Shown: positions 15,187 through 23,559 of the stretch, in pieces
Layout of the letters: each line of letters starts with the position of its first letter
How positions within the stretch are numbered: position 1 is the first letter of the stretch
Assembly (NCBI GenBank): GCA_050014755.1
Contig: JBEKCS010000001.1
Span: 1-64,000 of the forward strand
DNA: 64,000 bases
Direction: 5' to 3'
Source: Bog-756 sp050014755
GTDB taxonomy: Bacteria; Actinomycetota; Acidimicrobiia; Acidimicrobiales; RAAP-2
The notes under the pieces: model-generated
What the model was told of the DNA's origin: nothing
Database searches by the model: none
The model's input: only the letters and a program-made list of their open reading frames with translations
Made by a program: the position numbers and the translations under genes

Positions 15187-18111
15187 GTGCGAACTCCCAG
15201 TGACATGCCTTCGGCAGGTAGGCCGATCACCCATCGTGGCCGCCGGTGGATCATCGTGGCCGCCGTCATCCTGTTGGTCATCATCCTCTTCCTGCACACC
15301 TTCGCCGTCTTCTACACGGACGCCCTGTGGTTCTCCTCGGTATCGCTGCACTCGGTGTGGCTGAAGCTGTTCGAGGTCAAGTTCGAGTTGATGGTGGTGT
15401 TCAGCGCCATCTTCGCGGTGCTTCTGCTCGCCAGTCTCCTGATCGCCGAGCGTCTCGCCCCCAAGGGTCCGTCGTTGGACGCCGAGGACGAGTTCGTCAA
15501 GCGCTACCGCGAGGTGATCGGTCCCTATGCGCGCTGGCTGCGCGGCATCGTGGTCGTCGTCCTGTCGTTGATCATCGGCTCCCAGGCCATCGGCCAGTGG
15601 CAGAACTGGCTGTTGTTCGAGAACAGCACCCCGTTCGATGCCACCGATCCACAGTTCCATCGCAACGTCGCCTACTTCGTCTTCACCCTGCCGTTCGAGC
15701 AGTTCATCGTCCACTGGGTGCTGGTCGCGCTGGTCATGGTGCTCCTGGTCACCGCACTCAGCCACTACCTGAACGGCGGGATCCGCATGCAGGGAGCGCG
15801 TCCGCGGGTGCGCCCGGCGGTCAAGGCCCACCTCTCGGTGATCCTCGGTCTCATCGCCCTGGGCAAGGCCGTCGGCTACTACCTGGCCCGGTTCAACCTC
15901 GACCTGTCGTCCAACGGCTACGTACAGGGTTTGGGCTACACCGACGCCCACGCCCGGCTGCCCGCCCTCGAACTGCTGATCCTGGTGTCGCTGGCCGCTG
16001 CGGCGCTCCTCATCTACAACATCCGTCGACAGGGCTGGGCCCTGCCGATCCTCGGTGTCGGCCTGTGGTTCCTCGTGGCACTCACCGCCGGCACCATCTA
16101 CCCGGCCGCGGTCCAAGCACTCAAGGTCAACCCGAACCAGGCCTCACGGGAGGCTCCCTACATCCAGCGCAACATCGTCGCCACCCGGGCGGCCATGGGG
16201 ATCAACAACGTCGTCAGCACCCCGTACCCGGCGTCGTCGACGCTGACGGCCATCCAGCTGACGGCCAACGCCGACACGCTCTCCGACGTTCGGCTATGGG
16301 ACCCGCTGCAGACCCAGCAGACCTACCAGAAGCTGCAGGATCTCCGCTCCTACTACCAGTTCAACACCCTGGCGGTCGACCGCTACATGGTCAACGGCGT
16401 GGAGACACCGGCGATCGTCGGAGTCCGGGAGATCAACGACCAGGACCTACCCTCGACCTCGTGGGTCAACACGACGCTCCAGTACACCCACGGCTACGGG
16501 ATGATCATCTCGCCCGCAGGCACCGCCACCAGCAACGGTGACCCCGAGTGGGCGGTTAGTGGCGTGCCGCCGGTGTCCAACAGCGGGCTACCGACGATCA
16601 CCCAGCCGGCGGTCTACTTCGGCCTCAGCAACAACGGCTACGTGGTGGCCGACACCAAGCAGCTCGAAATCAACTACCAGCTGGCCAACGGCCAGAACAG
16701 CGAGACGCACTACCGGGGCGACGGCGGGGTCCAACTCACCTCGCTCTTCAAGAGGGCGATGTTCGCCCTCCGCTTCGGCGATTTCAACCTGCTGATCTCC
16801 GGCCAGATCACCAGCGACTCGCGGCTGATGTTCGACCAGGGCATCCAGAGCCGGGTCTCCAAAGCGGCACCGTTCCTCAGCCTCGACTCGGATCCCTACC
16901 CGGTACTCCTCAATGGGCAGATCTACTGGATCCAGGATGCGTATACGACGACCGACAACTATCCGTACGCGCAGAACGCGGACACCAGTGCGGTGTCCTC
17001 GAACAGCGGGCTGCCGGCGTCGTTCAACTACATCCGCAACTCGGTGAAGGTCCTCGTCAACGCCTACACCGGCAAGATGACCTTCTATGTGATGGACCCG
17101 AACGACCCGATCATCGAGACCTACGAGAAGGCGTTCCCCGGCATGTTCACGCCGGCGTCGAAGATGAGCGCCGATCTGCGCGCACACCTCCGCTATCCCG
17201 AGGACATCTTTGCGGTGCAGGCGACGATGTACGGCAAGTACCACATCACCAACGCCCAGAGCTTCTACAGCGCGGCCGACGCGTGGACCCTGTCGCCCGA
17301 TCCCGGTTCAGGCTCACCGTCCCAGGCCGCCCCCACCACCCAGACGGTGAACGCGGAGGGCCAGGTCGTGTCGACCGGACAGCTGGTCCGGATGCCGCCG
17401 ATCTATCAGGTCCTCCGCATCCCAGGCCAGACGACGGAATCGTTCAACCTGCTGGATGCATTCGTACCGGTGTCGACGACTAGCCAGATCCAGACACTGT
17501 CCGGATTCATGATCGCCGGGTCGGACCCAGGTCACTACGGACAGCTCAACATGTTCGTGACGCCACGGAACAACCCGGTCAACGGCCCGGCCATCGTGTC
17601 GGCCAAGATCGACGGGACACCGACGGTGTCGAGCGAGGTCTCGCTGCTCAACCAGAACGGCTCGTCGGTGCTACTGGGCAACGTGCTGATGATCCCGATA
17701 GCGAAGTCGTTGCTGTACATCCAGCCGCTCTACGTCGAGTCGTCCCGGAACACCATTCCCGAACTCCAGAAGGTGATCGCCGTCTACGGCAACCAGCCGG
17801 CTGCCATCGGGAACTCCCTGTCGGCCGTGCTCAGCTCGCTCTTTGCCGCGCCGGTGTCGACCACACCGGCGGGTTCGGGAAGCGCATCGAGCACCGTGTC
17901 GGCCCAGGCCCAGGCGCTTCTGAACCAGGCCCAGGATTCCTATTCCCAGGCCCAGACCGACCTGAAGGCCGGAAACCTGGGTGCCTACCAGAACGACATC
18001 AACGCCATGGAGGCAGGTCTCCAGGAGGTCCAAGCCCTGACCGGCGGGTCGGTGGCCAGCACGACTACGACCACCACGACCAACCCGGCCCTGGCCGGCG
18101 TGGGGGGCTGA
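15187..18111 (+). CDS. UPF0182 family large membrane protein
   Basis: The 974-residue protein has about seven membrane segments in the first ~300 residues (first at 24-41), then a large extracytoplasmic domain rich in Tyr/Asn/Gln and a Gln/Ala-rich helix near the C-terminus (AQALLNQAQDSYSQAQ). This layout and the motif LDLSSNGYVQGLGYTD match UPF0182/COG1615 proteins such as mycobacterial Rv0064 and Rv3193c. No biochemical function is established for the family. GTG start fits the leaderless hexamer. The C-terminus is a low-complexity Thr run. Confidence 0.92.
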   Translation: MRTPSDMPSAGRPITHRGRRWIIVAAVILLVIILFLHTFAVFYTDALWFSSVSLHSVWLKLFEVKFELMVVFSAIFAVLLLASLLIAERLAPKGPSLDAEDEFVKRYREVIGPYARWLRGIVVVVLSLIIGSQAIGQWQNWLLFENSTPFDATDPQFHRNVAYFVFTLPFEQFIVHWVLVALVMVLLVTALSHYLNGGIRMQGARPRVRPAVKAHLSVILGLIALGKAVGYYLARFNLDLSSNGYVQGLGYTDAHARLPALELLILVSLAAAALLIYNIRRQGWALPILGVGLWFLVALTAGTIYPAAVQALKVNPNQASREAPYIQRNIVATRAAMGINNVVSTPYPASSTLTAIQLTANADTLSDVRLWDPLQTQQTYQKLQDLRSYYQFNTLAVDRYMVNGVETPAIVGVREINDQDLPSTSWVNTTLQYTHGYGMIISPAGTATSNGDPEWAVSGVPPVSNSGLPTITQPAVYFGLSNNGYVVADTKQLEINYQLANGQNSETHYRGDGGVQLTSLFKRAMFALRFGDFNLLISGQITSDSRLMFDQGIQSRVSKAAPFLSLDSDPYPVLLNGQIYWIQDAYTTTDNYPYAQNADTSAVSSNSGLPASFNYIRNSVKVLVNAYTGKMTFYVMDPNDPIIETYEKAFPGMFTPASKMSADLRAHLRYPEDIFAVQATMYGKYHITNAQSFYSAADAWTLSPDPGSGSPSQAAPTTQTVNAEGQVVSTGQLVRMPPIYQVLRIPGQTTESFNLLDAFVPVSTTSQIQTLSGFMIAGSDPGHYGQLNMFVTPRNNPVNGPAIVSAKIDGTPTVSSEVSLLNQNGSSVLLGNVLMIPIAKSLLYIQPLYVESSRNTIPELQKVIAVYGNQPAAIGNSLSAVLSSLFAAPVSTTPAGSGSASSTVSAQAQALLNQAQDSYSQAQTDLKAGNLGAYQNDINAMEAGLQEVQALTGGSVASTTTTTTTNPALAGVGG

Positions 18112-18260
18112 CCGGGGCGGCGTCGCCCTGCGATCGGAAGGGCTTGGCGGCGTCGGCCGGCGTCGCTGGCGCTGTGGTTGCGTCGGGGCGGTCAGGACCC
18201 CCGGTGACGCCGCGGGACGGCGACCTCCGGCGGAGTGGTACTCTCGTCTTCTTCCACCGA

Positions 18261-18334
<74 letters not shown>

Positions 18335-18352
18335 CTAAAGAAAGACCAGGTC

Positions 18353-18378
18353 AGAGCCGGTGCGAAAGCACCGGCTCT
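18353..18378 (+). terminator. Hairpin terminator after the initiator tRNA
   Basis: An 11-bp perfect stem (AGAGCCGGTGC with GCACCGGCTCT) closed by a GAAA tetraloop, followed by CCTGTTT. It starts 18 nt after the tRNA. The T-tract is short, as is common in high-GC genomes. Confidence 0.75.
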
Positions 18379-18425
18379 CCTGTTTCCCGAGTTCGTATCC
18401 CACAGCTCATCCCATAGATGGGGGA

Positions 18426-18431
18426 TAGGCT
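18426..18431 (+). promoter_or_regulatory. -10 element (TAGGCT) of the integrase gene
   Basis: TAGGCT ends 6 nt before the GTG at 18438; no Shine-Dalgarno. A near-dyad ATCCCAT/ATGGGGGAT (18409-18426) overlaps it and could be a recombinase- or Xis-binding site. Confidence 0.45.
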
Positions 18432-18437
18432 GATCTC

Positions 18438-19598
18438 GTGCGAGGTTCGAAGCGCAAGATCCGGACGGGCGTTTGGGAGTTGCGGGTTTCCCTGGGCAAG
18501 GATCCGGCGACCGGGAAGTACCGGCAACTGTCCCGGACCTTTCATGGCCCTGCACGGGCCGCTGACGACGCACTCCGAGACCTTGTCGACAAGTACGGCG
18601 ATGGCAGCGAGGACGGGATTGGGGCAACTTTCGGCCACCTCCTGGACAAGTGGCTGGAGGAGTCCGAACGGCTGGACCTGTCACCGACGACCCTGAGGAC
18701 GTACCGGGCCCAGGTCGAACGCACGATCCGCCCCCGGCTCGGGAAGGTCAAGCTCACGCAGCTGACGACTAAGAACCTGGATGACCTGTACGGCCAGATG
18801 AAGGACGAAGGGCGGTCGCCGAAAACGATTCGGAACCACCACGCCATCATCTCGTCGGCACTCCACCAGGCCGTCCGCTGGGGATGGATCCGGGAGAACG
18901 TCGCCGAAAAGGCCAAGCCGCCCAGGATCACCTTGAAACGGGTCAAGGCCCCATCAGTGGAGGCGGTTCGTTCCGTGATCGAGGCCGCCGAAGACCGTGA
19001 CCCTAGATTGGCTCCGCTCCTCATGCTGGCGGCTCTCACGGGCATGCGCAGGGGAGAGCTGTGTGCTCTCCGATGGTCCGACGTCGACTTTGAGCGAGGC
19101 GAGCTGGATGTCTCCAGATCCGTCGTGGTGGTCCCTGGTGGTCTGGCCGAGAAGGGGACCAAGACCCACCGATTCCGCATCGTGGCCCTCGACGATGTTG
19201 GCATGGCGCTCCTCTTGCGGCATCGTGCCAACGTCGAGGATTGGGCCGGGCAGGCAGAAGTTGTCCTTCCCGAGGACGCCTTCGTTTTCTCCCATGCCGT
19301 CGACGGGTCGAAGCCGTTCCGGCCCGACAACGTCACCGGCTTCTTCACCCGGGTCAGGGACTCCCTTGGACTCCACGACGTTCGCCTGCACGACCTCCGC
19401 CACTTCACTGCCACGCAGCTCATCGGAGCTGGCGTTGACGTTCGCACGGTCGCCGGTCGGCTCGGGCATTCCGACCCATCAGTGACTCTCCGGGTCTACT
19501 CGCACGCCTTGGAAGAACGAGACAGGGCGGCAGCCGACGTCATGGGCCGAGTGCTTGGTCCAACAACATCCGGGCCCGCTGCGCTGGAGGGGAAGTGA
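18438..19598 (+). CDS. int: Tyrosine recombinase (phage/ICE-type integrase)
   Basis: The 386-residue protein has an N-terminal AP2-like arm-binding part (1-60), a SAM-like core-binding domain (about 62-165) and a catalytic domain with all expected residues: R205 (TGMRRGEL), H318 and R321 (HDLRHF), H344 (LGHSD) and Y354 (RVYSH). It would integrate and excise the island at the adjacent tRNA. GTG start with the leaderless hexamer. The next gene overlaps its stop by 4 nt (GTGA). Confidence 0.94.
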   Translation: MRGSKRKIRTGVWELRVSLGKDPATGKYRQLSRTFHGPARAADDALRDLVDKYGDGSEDGIGATFGHLLDKWLEESERLDLSPTTLRTYRAQVERTIRPRLGKVKLTQLTTKNLDDLYGQMKDEGRSPKTIRNHHAIISSALHQAVRWGWIRENVAEKAKPPRITLKRVKAPSVEAVRSVIEAAEDRDPRLAPLLMLAALTGMRRGELCALRWSDVDFERGELDVSRSVVVVPGGLAEKGTKTHRFRIVALDDVGMALLLRHRANVEDWAGQAEVVLPEDAFVFSHAVDGSKPFRPDNVTGFFTRVRDSLGLHDVRLHDLRHFTATQLIGAGVDVRTVAGRLGHSDPSVTLRVYSHALEERDRAAADVMGRVLGPTTSGPAALEGK

Positions 19599-20053
19599 CT
19601 GGTACGCCTGAAGTGATGGTGGCCGGAGTTGACATGTGGGCTGACAAGCCCGCCCAGCTGGCACAGCTCTTGGCCACCCCGAGAGCCTCAATCCCTGACC
19701 CCAGCGGACGGCCCGTCGTCCCGGATCAGATTGCCTACTTCACCTTGCCTGAGGTCTGGGCAGGCAATGCTCGCGAGCTGGCAGACGCACTGGCATTCGT
19801 CGCCGGAAGACCAGGAACAGGGGCAACATCGGCTCTTGCGACCTCCGCAGGTGCCGTTTCCCCTGTTGAGAACCGACTCGTCTTCACTGTCGAGGAAGCG
19901 GCGCAGCTGCTTGGCATCAGCCGGTCGTTTGCGTACGAGGCTGTGCAGCGGGGCGAGATCCCATCTATGCGCATTGGCCGCCGCATCCTTGTCCCCAAGG
20001 CTGCGCTGGAGCGGTTCCTGAGCGAGCTTGGTGGCGAGGCTGGCAACGACTGA
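19595..20053 (+). CDS. Excisionase-like helix-turn-helix protein with N-terminal extension
   Basis: The C-terminal ~55 residues (FTVEEAAQLLGISRSFAYEA, then RIGRRILVPKAALERFL) are a MerR/Xis-type winged helix of the excisionase family. The N-terminal ~90 residues are not part of the usual family and I do not recognise them. Xis proteins bend att DNA and bias recombination toward excision; overlap with the integrase stop (GTG at 19595) supports that role. It could instead repress integrase expression. Confidence 0.85.
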   Translation: MTGTPEVMVAGVDMWADKPAQLAQLLATPRASIPDPSGRPVVPDQIAYFTLPEVWAGNARELADALAFVAGRPGTGATSALATSAGAVSPVENRLVFTVEEAAQLLGISRSFAYEAVQRGEIPSMRIGRRILVPKAALERFLSELGGEAGND

Positions 20054-20130
20054 GGCCGGCGACACCTGGACGGGGTCTCTCAACTGCGAGAATGGCAAAT
20101 TGGATCGCCAAACGCGAGGTTTCGGCGAGT

Positions 20131-20187
20131 TGTTTGCGGATCGTGGTCTGTTTGCTATAATGACAAACAGCCACGAAATCACAAACA
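20131..20187 (+). promoter_or_regulatory. Promoter with four-heptamer symmetric operator upstream of the AbiE-like genes
   Basis: TGTTTGC occurs at 20131-20137 and 20149-20155; ACAAACA (its near complement) at 20163-20169 and 20181-20187. The spacings 11-7-11 nt make the whole array symmetric about position 20159, in the middle of a perfect -10 box TATAAT (20156-20161). A -35 TTGCGG lies at 20134-20139 (16-bp spacer). A fifth copy (GCAAACA) is at 20218-20224 inside the start of the gene. Binding here would block RNA polymerase, so this is most likely the autoregulatory operator of the antitoxin. Confidence 0.8.
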
Positions 20188-20211
20188 ACCCAGAAGACGA
20201 AGATAATTGCT

Positions 20212-21342
20212 ATGACCGCAAACAAGCCACTAGAGGAAACAGAGCTGCTGGACGCCGCAATTTCCTGGCTCCAGCAACGCCTTCCCTCGGACTGGGAAGT
20301 CGCCAAGTCCAACCGCACTGTCCAAGCACCCAACCTGCCCGAGCCCCAGCTCCTCGCAGATGGCGCCATCGACATCCGAGGCACCCAAGGGGTCCAGGTC
20401 ACGCTGGCGGTAGAGGTCAAGCGATCGTTCGCTCCTAGGGACGTCGAGCGCATCCTTCCTGGAATCTCTCGGGTACTCCGCAGCCTTGCCGGGAACGTCC
20501 CCTTGCTCGTAGTTGCTCAATGGCTGAGCCCACGAACGCAAGAGCTGCTGGCCAAAGACGGCATCAACTACCTCGACCTCACTGGTAACGCGAGAATCAA
20601 GTTGGACTACCCAACGCTCTACCTCCAGACCACAGGCGAATCACGAGACCCATCACCGCTCCAACGACCACCCGCCCGGGTTCGTGGACCCAAGGCTGCT
20701 CGCCTCGTTCGCTTGTTGACTGACATCACACCCCCGTACGGAGTGCGCGACATTGCAGCTGCAGCACAACTCAATCCCGGATACGTGTCGCAACTGCTAG
20801 AGACGCTCGATTCGGAGGCGCTCGTCGACCGTTCGAAGCGCGGAGTCGTCGAAGCGGTAGACGTGAAAGGCGTGCTTCTGCGCTGGGCAGAGTCGTACGA
20901 CGTTTTCAAGGCGAACACCGTGTCACGGTTTGTTGCACCTAACGGAGCTGCGAACGCACTTTCGAGTGTCCCCAAGCTCTCATCAAGATTCGCTGTGACT
21001 GGTTCGTTCGCAGCCGTGCGCCTTGCGCCAGTTGCTGCGCCGACACTGCTGATCGCCTACGCAGAAGATCAAGCCAACACCGGCGCCGTCTTGGGATTGC
21101 TTCCTGCTGACGAAGGAGCGAACGTCATTCTCCTGAAACCATTCGATGCCGTCGCCTGGCAACGAACATCAACTGAGCAAGGAGTTGAGTACGTCGCTCC
21201 GTCGCAAGCTGCCATTGATTGCTTGACCGGTAACGGTCGCATGCCGGCCGAAGGCGAGGCGCTCGTTTCATGGATGCTGGAGAACGAATCTCAATGGCGA
21301 CTCCAGTCCCTGACTGAAGTCCCGGTCACGTCGTCGCCATGA
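20212..21342 (+). CDS. AbiEi-like antitoxin/transcriptional regulator with nuclease-like N-terminus
   Basis: The 376-residue protein has three parts. Residues 1-145 contain D54 and E68-V-K70 in AIDIR...AVEVKRS, a PD-(D/E)xK-like arrangement, and SPRTQELLAKDGINYLDLTGN. Residues ~160-215 are a winged helix (GVRDIAAAAQLNPGYVSQLL). The remainder is a mixed C-terminal domain. The architecture resembles AbiEi-type antitoxins of type IV toxin-antitoxin systems (AbiEi_2/COG4861-like). It would repress its own promoter and counteract the downstream toxin. Its stop overlaps the next start (ATGA). Whether the nuclease-like part is catalytic is unknown. Base composition is lower in GC than the flanks. 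Confidence 0.72.
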   Translation: MTANKPLEETELLDAAISWLQQRLPSDWEVAKSNRTVQAPNLPEPQLLADGAIDIRGTQGVQVTLAVEVKRSFAPRDVERILPGISRVLRSLAGNVPLLVVAQWLSPRTQELLAKDGINYLDLTGNARIKLDYPTLYLQTTGESRDPSPLQRPPARVRGPKAARLVRLLTDITPPYGVRDIAAAAQLNPGYVSQLLETLDSEALVDRSKRGVVEAVDVKGVLLRWAESYDVFKANTVSRFVAPNGAANALSSVPKLSSRFAVTGSFAAVRLAPVAAPTLLIAYAEDQANTGAVLGLLPADEGANVILLKPFDAVAWQRTSTEQGVEYVAPSQAAIDCLTGNGRMPAEGEALVSWMLENESQWRLQSLTEVPVTSSP

Positions 21343-22205
21343 CCTCGTCAGAATCGTTCGATCCTCGCTATGTCGAAGCTCGTCGTGTCCTGCTCGACGC
21401 GTTGTTTGCGCTCGCGCCGCACAACGAAGCGATCATCGTGGTCGGTGCTCAGGCGGTGTACTTGCGCACGGGTGCATCTGACATCGCAGTCGCGCCCTTC
21501 ACGACAGACGGTGATTTGGCTCTCGATCCAAGCCATCTCGGTGACGATCCGAAACTCGAAACTGCATTGCGAGGCGCCAACTTCCAACTGGTCGAAGACC
21601 GAGCCGGAAATGTCCAGCCTGGCTCGTGGATCACGGGCGTCAAGATCGATGGTCAAGACCACATCATTCCCCTTGATCTTCTCGTTCCTGAAGCTGCAGC
21701 ACCCGCTCCCGGAAAACGAGGCGCTCGCTTGGGATCACACGGCAATCAGGCAGCCATAAAGGTTCGAGGGATCGAAGCAACGTTGGTCGACCACGACACC
21801 ATGAGGATCGAGTCGCTCGACCCAACTGACGAACGGTCGATCGATGCCGAGGTCGCCGGTTCAGCAGCACTCCTAATCGCCAAGGCGCACAAGATCGGTG
21901 AGCGAATCGCCTCGGGCAACGTGAATCGTTACGACGACAAGGATGCCGCAGACGTGCTGCGCATCATGCAGACAACCAACCCAACTGCCATCGCTAAGAC
22001 GATGGCCATGTTGCGCGAACACCCGATCGCCGGTGAAGCAACGAGCGCGGGACTCGACTACCTGCAGCAGCTCTTCGGCCGTCGGGGAGCCGGCGGAATA
22101 GCGATGGCTGGCCGGTCACTGCGAGAAGCCGTACCCGAAGATCGCATCGTCGTAATCTGCACCGCCTACATCAGTGCACTATTCGACGCCCTTGGCGACC
22201 AGTAG
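21339..22205 (+). CDS. AbiEii-like nucleotidyltransferase (putative type IV toxin)
   Basis: The 288-residue protein has a polymerase-beta-type nucleotidyltransferase core: VVGAQAVYLRTG then TTDGDLAL, where D57 and D59 form the DxD metal site. A later K...RYDDKDAADVLRI stretch (about residues 190-210) matches the conserved C-terminal motif of AbiEii-type enzymes. Such toxins modify RNA using nucleotides and stop growth, for example during phage infection. Start overlaps the antitoxin-like gene by 4 nt. It ends 14 nt before the convergent second recombinase. Assignment to AbiEii proper is by motif and gene pairing only. Confidence 0.72.
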   Translation: MTSSESFDPRYVEARRVLLDALFALAPHNEAIIVVGAQAVYLRTGASDIAVAPFTTDGDLALDPSHLGDDPKLETALRGANFQLVEDRAGNVQPGSWITGVKIDGQDHIIPLDLLVPEAAAPAPGKRGARLGSHGNQAAIKVRGIEATLVDHDTMRIESLDPTDERSIDAEVAGSAALLIAKAHKIGERIASGNVNRYDDKDAADVLRIMQTTNPTAIAKTMAMLREHPIAGEATSAGLDYLQQLFGRRGAGGIAMAGRSLREAVPEDRIVVICTAYISALFDALGDQ

Positions 22206-22219
22206 GCCCTGGAGTCACG

Positions 22220-23158
22220 CTAGCTACGCCTTGGGTTGAGGGCGTTGATCATCGACGTGTACGCGTCTTCTCTTGTTAGGTGTGTGTAGTGGTCCATGAT
22301 GACCGGCACCGACGTCCCTGCGATCAGCGAAAGTTGCAACGGGTTCATGCCCTGTCGCAGCATCTCGGTCATCCATGAGTGACGTAGGAGGTGCGGGTGC
22401 ACATGCTTGGTGATTCCAGCTCGTGCAACCGCATCCGTGACAACTTGGTACACACCGCTGCCGGTGAGCCCGTCGTACTCGCCCAATGGGCTCCGCCGTG
22501 CTGTCAAGAAGATTCGGTCTTCAGAGCGATCCGCTGGTCGGCCGTTGATGAGGCGCTCCAGTCTTCGCAACAGATGAGGCGGTATCGGGACTTCGCGCAT
22601 GCATTGCCCCTTGCCCATGACCCGGAAGTACGCCTGTCGGCCGGTACGTACGACGTCGCTCGGAGTGAGATATGTCAGCTCGTGCAGACGCAGTCCGCAG
22701 TCACCGAAGATTCGGATGATGAGCTTGTCTCGCTCAAATGGCACGGCAAGTTCCATGCCATCGATCTCTTCGCGAGTCAGCGATTCGCGTTGTGGTCTCG
22801 TCAGACGCGGAAGCTGCGGTTTGGCCTTCACATCTTCGCCGACGTGCGTAGCCCAAGTCAGGAGCTGCCGCACCGGGCGCACGTAACTGTGCACGGTGTG
22901 CTTGGAGATTGCGTGGCCGCGAGGCGTGCGCTGGAGCAGGGATGACGTGAACCGGTCAACGGCGCGGCCATCGAGGTCATCGAGACTGCCAATGCCGGAT
23001 TCCTCGCACCAGCCGAGGAACACGACCCGGAGCGGATAGCCGTAGCACCGGTCGACGGTACGAGGAGAGAGACCTCTCGCAGCGCAGTGGGCGAGGTAGT
23101 CCTCAACGAGGAGCTGGAGCGGAGACTGCCGGCTGACGGCAGTGAGGGCGATAGCCAT
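22220..23158 (-). CDS. Tyrosine recombinase (XerC/D-like, 312 residues)
   Basis: A SAM-like core-binding domain (about 14-105) is followed by a catalytic domain with R157 (GLRLHEL), H256 and R259 (HPHLLRHSW) and Y291 (DHYTHL). The usual second His/Trp of the active site (LGH) is replaced by T282 (AGTSVP). It lacks an arm-binding domain and is unrelated in length and sequence detail to the integrase at the other end of the island. Its start faces an orphan tRNA-Arg 3' half about 170 nt upstream, the probable attachment site. Confidence 0.9.
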   Translation of the reverse strand: MAIALTAVSRQSPLQLLVEDYLAHCAARGLSPRTVDRCYGYPLRVVFLGWCEESGIGSLDDLDGRAVDRFTSSLLQRTPRGHAISKHTVHSYVRPVRQLLTWATHVGEDVKAKPQLPRLTRPQRESLTREEIDGMELAVPFERDKLIIRIFGDCGLRLHELTYLTPSDVVRTGRQAYFRVMGKGQCMREVPIPPHLLRRLERLINGRPADRSEDRIFLTARRSPLGEYDGLTGSGVYQVVTDAVARAGITKHVHPHLLRHSWMTEMLRQGMNPLQLSLIAGTSVPVIMDHYTHLTREDAYTSMINALNPRRS

Positions 23159-23303
23159 GATGTGGCCTCACGTGAACAATTTGATGCATTCAGAATACGG
23201 CAGGATTTCAAAAAACCGCTCCACAGGAGCAACCGCCTTGGTGAAATCGTGCCTAGGTCTAAGGAGGAGCGGAGAGTCTCGAAATTTCTCGAAAATGGGC
23301 GAA

Positions 23304-23324
23304 ATCCCTTATGACATAAGGGAT
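23304..23324. repeat. Perfect 21-nt palindrome beside the recombinase
   Basis: Arms ATCCCTTATG and CATAAGGGAT flank a single A at 23314. It lies between the recombinase start and the tRNA remnant. No T-tract follows. A protein-binding dyad for the recombinase or a regulator is more likely than a terminator. Confidence 0.6.
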
Positions 23325-23327
23325 ATG

Positions 23328-23374
23328 CGCCCCCCGTAGGAATCGAATCTACGACCAACCGCTTAGAAGACGGT
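23328..23374 (-). pseudogene. Orphan 3' half of tRNA-Arg (TCT anticodon), probable att site
   Basis: On the minus strand: anticodon stem-loop ACCGT-CTTCTAA-GCGGT, variable loop, T-arm GTAGA-TTCGATT-CCTAC (with one A-C mismatch), acceptor 3' strand GGGGGGC and discriminator G. Upstream sequence offers no matching GCCCCCC acceptor strand and no D-arm, so only the 3' part is present. TTAGA/TCTAA (23363-23367, 23378-23382) flanks the anticodon loop like a recombinase core site. Confidence 0.65.
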
Positions 23375-23559
23375 GTGTCTAACTTCGGCCCTCCATCGTT
23401 GCTTCGTGGCTCCGGCCGTGGACCGCATGGAAGCGGCAGGTGCCGTCCTCCCCTCCTCCCCTTCCTTGGCACTTCTCGAACGTGGTCGCCTCGTAGGACA
23501 GGATCACGGACGGGACGTCGACGCTCAAGTAGGCCGATGCTGTATCCGATAGTCCGTAG

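Larger units (their letters stand above)
18335..23385. mobile_element. Small genomic island with a tyrosine recombinase at each end and AbiE-like cargo
   Basis: The island runs from the 3' end of the initiator tRNA to an orphan tRNA-Arg fragment. Order: integrase and Xis-like gene (plus), AbiEi-like and AbiEii-like genes (plus, visibly lower GC than the flanks), second recombinase (minus). Each recombinase begins near the 3' end of a tRNA or tRNA remnant and faces inward. I could not find a second copy of the initiator-tRNA 3' end in the window, so the exact att boundaries are inferred, and two elements may have inserted side by side. Confidence 0.6.
23159..23559. other. Non-coding 400-bp island edge
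   Basis: No convincing gene. It holds an AT-richer leader of the recombinase (23160-23300), a perfect palindrome (23304-23324), the tRNA-Arg remnant (23328-23374), and GC-rich sequence up to the EAL gene. GC content rises to the genome norm after about 23390, consistent with the island boundary. Confidence 0.6.

Noticed and set aside
18335..18437. CRISPR array or phage head genes near the integrase
   Set aside because: No spaced direct repeats and no structural phage genes were seen in the island.
23304..23324. Palindrome as a rho-independent terminator
   Set aside because: The loop is one base and no T-tract follows on either strand.
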